DNA of 7,227 bases. Origin: Bacteroidota bacterium. GTDB lineage: Bacteria > Bacteroidota > Bacteroidia > Chitinophagales > LD1. The notes beneath the pieces were generated by a model. It searched no databases. It was not told the origin of the DNA and saw only the letters and a list, made by a program, of their open reading frames with translations. The number at the start of each line of letters is the position of its first letter. Position 1 is the first letter of the stretch. The stretch is from the NCBI GenBank assembly GCA_947457525.1, contig CANGXE010000068.1, positions 1 through 7,227 of the forward strand, written 5' to 3'. The position numbers and the translations under genes are program-made. Shown piece by piece: positions 6,306-7,227 of this stretch.

Positions 6306-6331
6306 CTTGTGTTCTTAGTGTCCTTCGTGGT
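6306..6331. repeat. Degenerate 8-9 bp tandem repeat, consensus CTTnGTGTC
   Basis: Three units, CTTGTGTT, CTTAGTGTC and CTTCGTGGT, lie in the short 3' untranslated stretch between the stop codon at 6347 and the terminator stem. Similar strings (CTTTGTGTCCTTCGTGG type) seem to me frequent between genes in Bacteroidota, but that is memory and not a search result. Confidence 0.45.
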
Positions 6332-6346
6332 TAAACCATTTTCAAT

Positions 6347-6862
6347 TTACGGTGTTGGTGACTCTGGGTTAATCACATAATGCTTAAAGCTAGTCACACC
6401 CGTGCTGATAGTAAATTCAATCGGCACTGGCTCAAACCCCGGCTTTCTTAGGAAACCCGTGTATAAACCCACCTCTAAGTTCGTAAACGGCACATATCCA
6501 TCCGCATCGGTAGTTCCTATTATCACAGGTAATCCTTGTTGTTGGAAAGATACTTCTACACCAGGCTCAAACTCGTTGGTGGATCCATTGCGTATATCAA
6601 TTTTCAACCCTGCTGCCCCCGGTGGTGTAATGCGGTCTATTATCCTATCCCATATAAACTGATTTCTTTTTGCCTCGTTGTCGATAAACACCACTTGACC
6701 ATCCGCACATATATCTATAGCTCTATCATAAATAGCATTGTTGGCCATGATTTTCTCTTGCGTTCCGTTCTCAGAGTTTTCCAAGGTATTCAAGAAATTT
6801 TCAACGCGTGGTTCAAAAATATCTCTAAACGCCTTCAATTCCGTGATGTACGAAGTTGGCAT
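6347..6862 (-). CDS. Hypothetical protein with C-terminal carboxypeptidase-regulatory-like beta domain
   Basis: I start the gene at the ATG at 6862, giving 171 residues (MPTSYITELK...). The open frame extends to 7021, but those extra 53 residues are basic and low in coding character. Residues 1-80 look helical and charged: FEPRVENFLNTLEN, then AKRNQFIWDRIIDRITPPG. Residues 85-163 look like a prealbumin-type beta-sandwich of the carboxypeptidase-regulatory or CNA-B-like kind: GVEVSFQQQG, then TDADGYVPFTNLEVGLY (118-134), then KPGFEPVPIEFTI. Such domains are usually extracellular, yet no signal peptide, lipobox or sorting domain is visible, so the protein appears cytoplasmic or is exported another way. 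It is a single-gene unit ending at the terminator at 6266-6294. I recognise similar short Bacteroidota proteins but no assigned function. Confidence 0.75.
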   Translation of the reverse strand: MPTSYITELKAFRDIFEPRVENFLNTLENSENGTQEKIMANNAIYDRAIDICADGQVVFIDNEAKRNQFIWDRIIDRITPPGAAGLKIDIRNGSTNEFEPGVEVSFQQQGLPVIIGTTDADGYVPFTNLEVGLYTGFLRKPGFEPVPIEFTISTGVTSFKHYVINPESPTP

Positions 6863-7227
6863 GTTTAAATTAGTTTCTAATACTGACTGGTTCAACTCAG
6901 TAAAACTAATCGCTGAGTTAATCGAACATTGCAGGCGAAGGCATAAATTAAAATTTCGTTTAATAAAAAGTTTAATTCTAAACAACGCAGGTCGTCTATT
7001 TGACCAACCATGGCGTGACAACCATTCTTGAGCAACAGTGTGTAAACAATTTTTTTTTGATGTAGGGAGCGCAAGGCACTAAAACTAACAGCGGCTAATA
7101 TAAATTAGCTGCATTGCGGTTCTAAAGAAATTTTTTATATTTGGAGAGCTATTTTTAAAAGTAAGTTTGTACTTCAAAATCGCCAACTTCTTTTAGTCGC
7201 AAACCGTTAGCGATAACTCTATAACGA
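6863..7227. other. 365-base stretch without a convincing gene
   Basis: Open frames here are short, start at non-ATG codons or merely extend the 171-residue gene upstream. Visible structure: a TACTGA...TCAGTA inverted repeat (6881-6902); a run of nine T (7050-7058) with no stem before it; and a 9-bp hairpin with one G-U pair and an ATAA loop (7091-7099 with 7104-7112). The hairpin could be a weak terminator for a minus-strand gene beyond the window, but its T-run is interrupted. I found no tRNA, riboswitch or clear promoter. The promoter of the 171-residue gene should be in here, but the best matches (TAGTTTTA, twice) lack the final G. Confidence 0.5.
6881..6902. promoter_or_regulatory. Inverted repeat upstream of the 171-residue protein gene (possible operator or leader hairpin)
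   Basis: TACTGA (6881-6886) and TCAGTA (6897-6902) are perfect 6-bp inverted copies around 10 bases, ending 19 bases before the ATG at 6862. CTCAG (6896-6900) can alternatively pair with CTGAG (6913-6917). Either a small binding site or a leader structure would fit; short repeats of this size also arise by chance. Confidence 0.3.

Noticed and set aside
6863..7021. Upstream extension of the 171-residue protein to an ATG at 7021
   Set aside because: The additional 53 residues are rich in Arg, Lys and Cys in an irregular pattern, do not form a signal peptide, and the DNA is AT-rich with inverted repeats. The ATG at 6862 gives a well-formed start.
7040..7058. Run of nine T as a plus-strand terminator
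   Set aside because: No stem-loop precedes it and no plus-strand gene ends there.
6892..7074. 60-codon minus-strand open frame upstream of the 171-residue gene
   Set aside because: It starts with TTG, lies in AT-rich non-coding sequence, overlaps the implausible upstream extension of the neighbouring frame and shows no recognisable motif.
7200..7227. Possible integron attC-like or recombination site at the right edge
   Set aside because: CGTTA and TAACG arms are only 5 bp, the GTTRRRY and RYYYAAC core sites are not met, and the partner end would lie outside the window.

Overview
The window most likely comes from an uncultured or environmental member of the Bacteroidota. Four things point there: two secreted proteins end in a type IX secretion (T9SS) C-terminal sorting domain; FolD and QueE have the sequence style of that phylum; the starts lack Shine-Dalgarno sequences; and one start is preceded by a TTG-N20-TAnnTTTG promoter of the Bacteroidota type. 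Every gene I can support lies on the minus strand, so transcription runs from high to low coordinates.

At the right edge (6863-7227) there are about 365 bases without a convincing gene, only small inverted repeats. A 171-residue, apparently cytoplasmic protein follows (6347-6862), with a helical N-terminal half and a carboxypeptidase-regulatory-like beta domain. It ends at a good rho-independent terminator (6266-6294). Degenerate 8-9 bp tandem repeats lie on both sides of that terminator.

The middle (2386-6081) is a three-gene cluster of exported proteins. A T9SS-sorted repeat protein comes first, then a 247-residue secreted protein without a sorting domain, then a second T9SS-sorted repeat protein related to the first. 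Spacing is 20 bases and then a 38-base overlap, so they probably form one transcript. The likely promoter (6085-6115) has a perfect 14-bp palindrome in its spacer. At the overlap of genes 2 and 3, a perfect 13-bp inverted repeat has the stop codon of gene 2 as its 3-base loop.

A 270-base spacer (2116-2385) follows, holding an 8-bp-period tandem repeat and a pair of interlocking inverted repeats. The left part is housekeeping and richer in G+C: folD, a lipoprotein gene 3 bases behind it, a strong terminator, and the first 58 codons of queE running off the window edge. Nothing here is a recognisable defence, CRISPR or mobile system. The most unusual material is the non-coding structure in and around the secreted-protein cluster.
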